A DNA stretch of 13,745 nt from contig JANXWW010000038.1 of assembly GCA_025350945.1 (NCBI GenBank), forward strand, positions 1-13,745, read 5' to 3'. Each line of letters starts with the position of its first letter. Position 1 is the stretch's first letter. Position numbers and translations under genes: made by a program. The notes under the pieces are model-generated. The model did not search any database and was not told the DNA's origin. It saw nothing but the letters and a program-made list of their open reading frames with translations. This stretch comes from Burkholderiales bacterium. Its GTDB lineage: Bacteria > Pseudomonadota > Gammaproteobacteria > Burkholderiales > Usitatibacteraceae. Shown piece by piece: positions 13,328 to 13,745 of the stretch.

Positions 13328-13745
13328 TTAGGATTTCGCCTCTTTACGATTACTACCCGCAATAATTTTGTATTCGTAAAGTCGGCATTCGAGCTTGCCG
13401 TTGAAGAGCGGTGTTTTTTTCGATGCCGACAAGCGCACACCTTTTGGCAGCCCGGTATCGCCGGTAAAAAAATACGCACGCCAGCCCGCGAATTTTTGTT
13501 TCAGCACATCGCCTAATTTTGGATATAGCGCAGCTAAGTCGGCTGTTTCACCTAACCGTTCGCCGTAGGGTGGATTGGTCACCAATACGCCACTCGCCTC
13601 TGGCGCGGAAATTTCGAGGATGTTAGCTTGCTTGATGCGCACGCAATCGGCGAGATCATTTGCGATCAAATTAGCGCGCGCATCGTCGAGCGCATAGCCG
13701 TAAAGATCAGAGCCATAAATCGGCAGCAGCGTTTTTGGTTTCTCT
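13328..13745 (-). CDS. rlmL: RlmL-type 23S rRNA guanine-N2 methyltransferase, C-terminal part, cut by the window edge
   Basis: The reverse strand is open from the window end to a TAA at 13330-13328, giving about 139 C-terminal residues. It shows a class I SAM methyltransferase core: YGSDLYGYALDDARANL (SAM-binding acidic loop), then the catalytic VLVTNPPYGERLGE with the NPPY motif typical of guanine-N2 and adenine-N6 methyltransferases. It continues with LYPKLGDVLKQKFAGWRAYF and ends LFNGKLECRLYEYKIIAGSN, like the end of the RlmL half of E. coli RlmKL. RlmL makes m2G2445 in 23S rRNA. The protein stops here with no RlmK domain, so the two activities are not fused in this organism. The N-terminal THUMP domain would lie outside the window. 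The exact position modified is inferred from the family. Confidence 0.85.
   Translation of the reverse strand, partial: EKPKTLLPIYGSDLYGYALDDARANLIANDLADCVRIKQANILEISAPEASGVLVTNPPYGERLGETADLAALYPKLGDVLKQKFAGWRAYFFTGDTGLPKGVRLSASKKTPLFNGKLECRLYEYKIIAGSNRKEAKS

Noticed and set aside
1..13745. Search for insertion sequences, tRNAs, CRISPR arrays, prophage or defence islands
   Set aside because: I saw no transposase, integrase, tRNA-like cloverleaf, spaced repeat array or composition shift in the window.

Overview
This is a densely coding, chromosomal-looking window of about 13.7 kb. It carries twelve complete genes, two genes cut by the window ends, and no mobile elements, RNA genes or CRISPR arrays that I can see. 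The gene content (RNase G, RlmH, Maf, the yggS-proC-yggT cluster, the PilT/PilU pair, an AlgZ/AlgR-type two-component pair beside argH) is proteobacterial. The protein sequences, the rlmH-maf-rng order and the type of dynamin-like GTPase point to a betaproteobacterium with type IV pili. The class is an inference from recalled family sequences, not a search result. GC content looks moderate, and base composition looks even across the window, with no sign of a transferred island.

Layout, left to right. Positions 1-452 (minus) hold the start of a YceH/UPF0502-family gene that runs off the left end. Positions 571-2437 (minus) hold a two-gene operon: an AlgZ/FimS-like membrane histidine kinase followed by an AlgR-like LytTR response regulator, one base apart. 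Divergent from it, 2524-5008 (plus) is a tight run of argH (arginine synthesis), rlmH (23S rRNA pseudouridine methyltransferase, TTG start overlapping the argH stop) and a Maf-family pyrophosphatase. A 115-bp gap then leads to rng (RNase G, 5124-6635), which is convergent with a dynamin-like GTPase gene (8583-6640) only four bases away.

Upstream of the GTPase gene on the minus strand is yggS-proC-yggT (10866-8718), three genes joined by 4-bp and 1-bp overlaps: PLP homeostasis, proline synthesis and a membrane protein. It is divergent from pilT-pilU (10992-13241), the retraction ATPases of type IV pili. The right end (13745-13328, minus) is the 3' part of an RlmL-type rRNA methyltransferase, with a long stem-loop between it and pilU.

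Functional links. The AlgZ/AlgR-like pair and pilT/pilU may belong to the same surface-motility programme, since AlgZR controls pilus genes in Pseudomonas; here that link is only inference. RlmH, RlmL and RNase G all act on rRNA or ribosome maturation. ArgH and ProC are amino-acid biosynthesis enzymes. I found no convincing undescribed multi-gene system. The least understood gene is the dynamin-like GTPase, and most other points of interest are unusual residues in known families or short repeats in intergenic regions.
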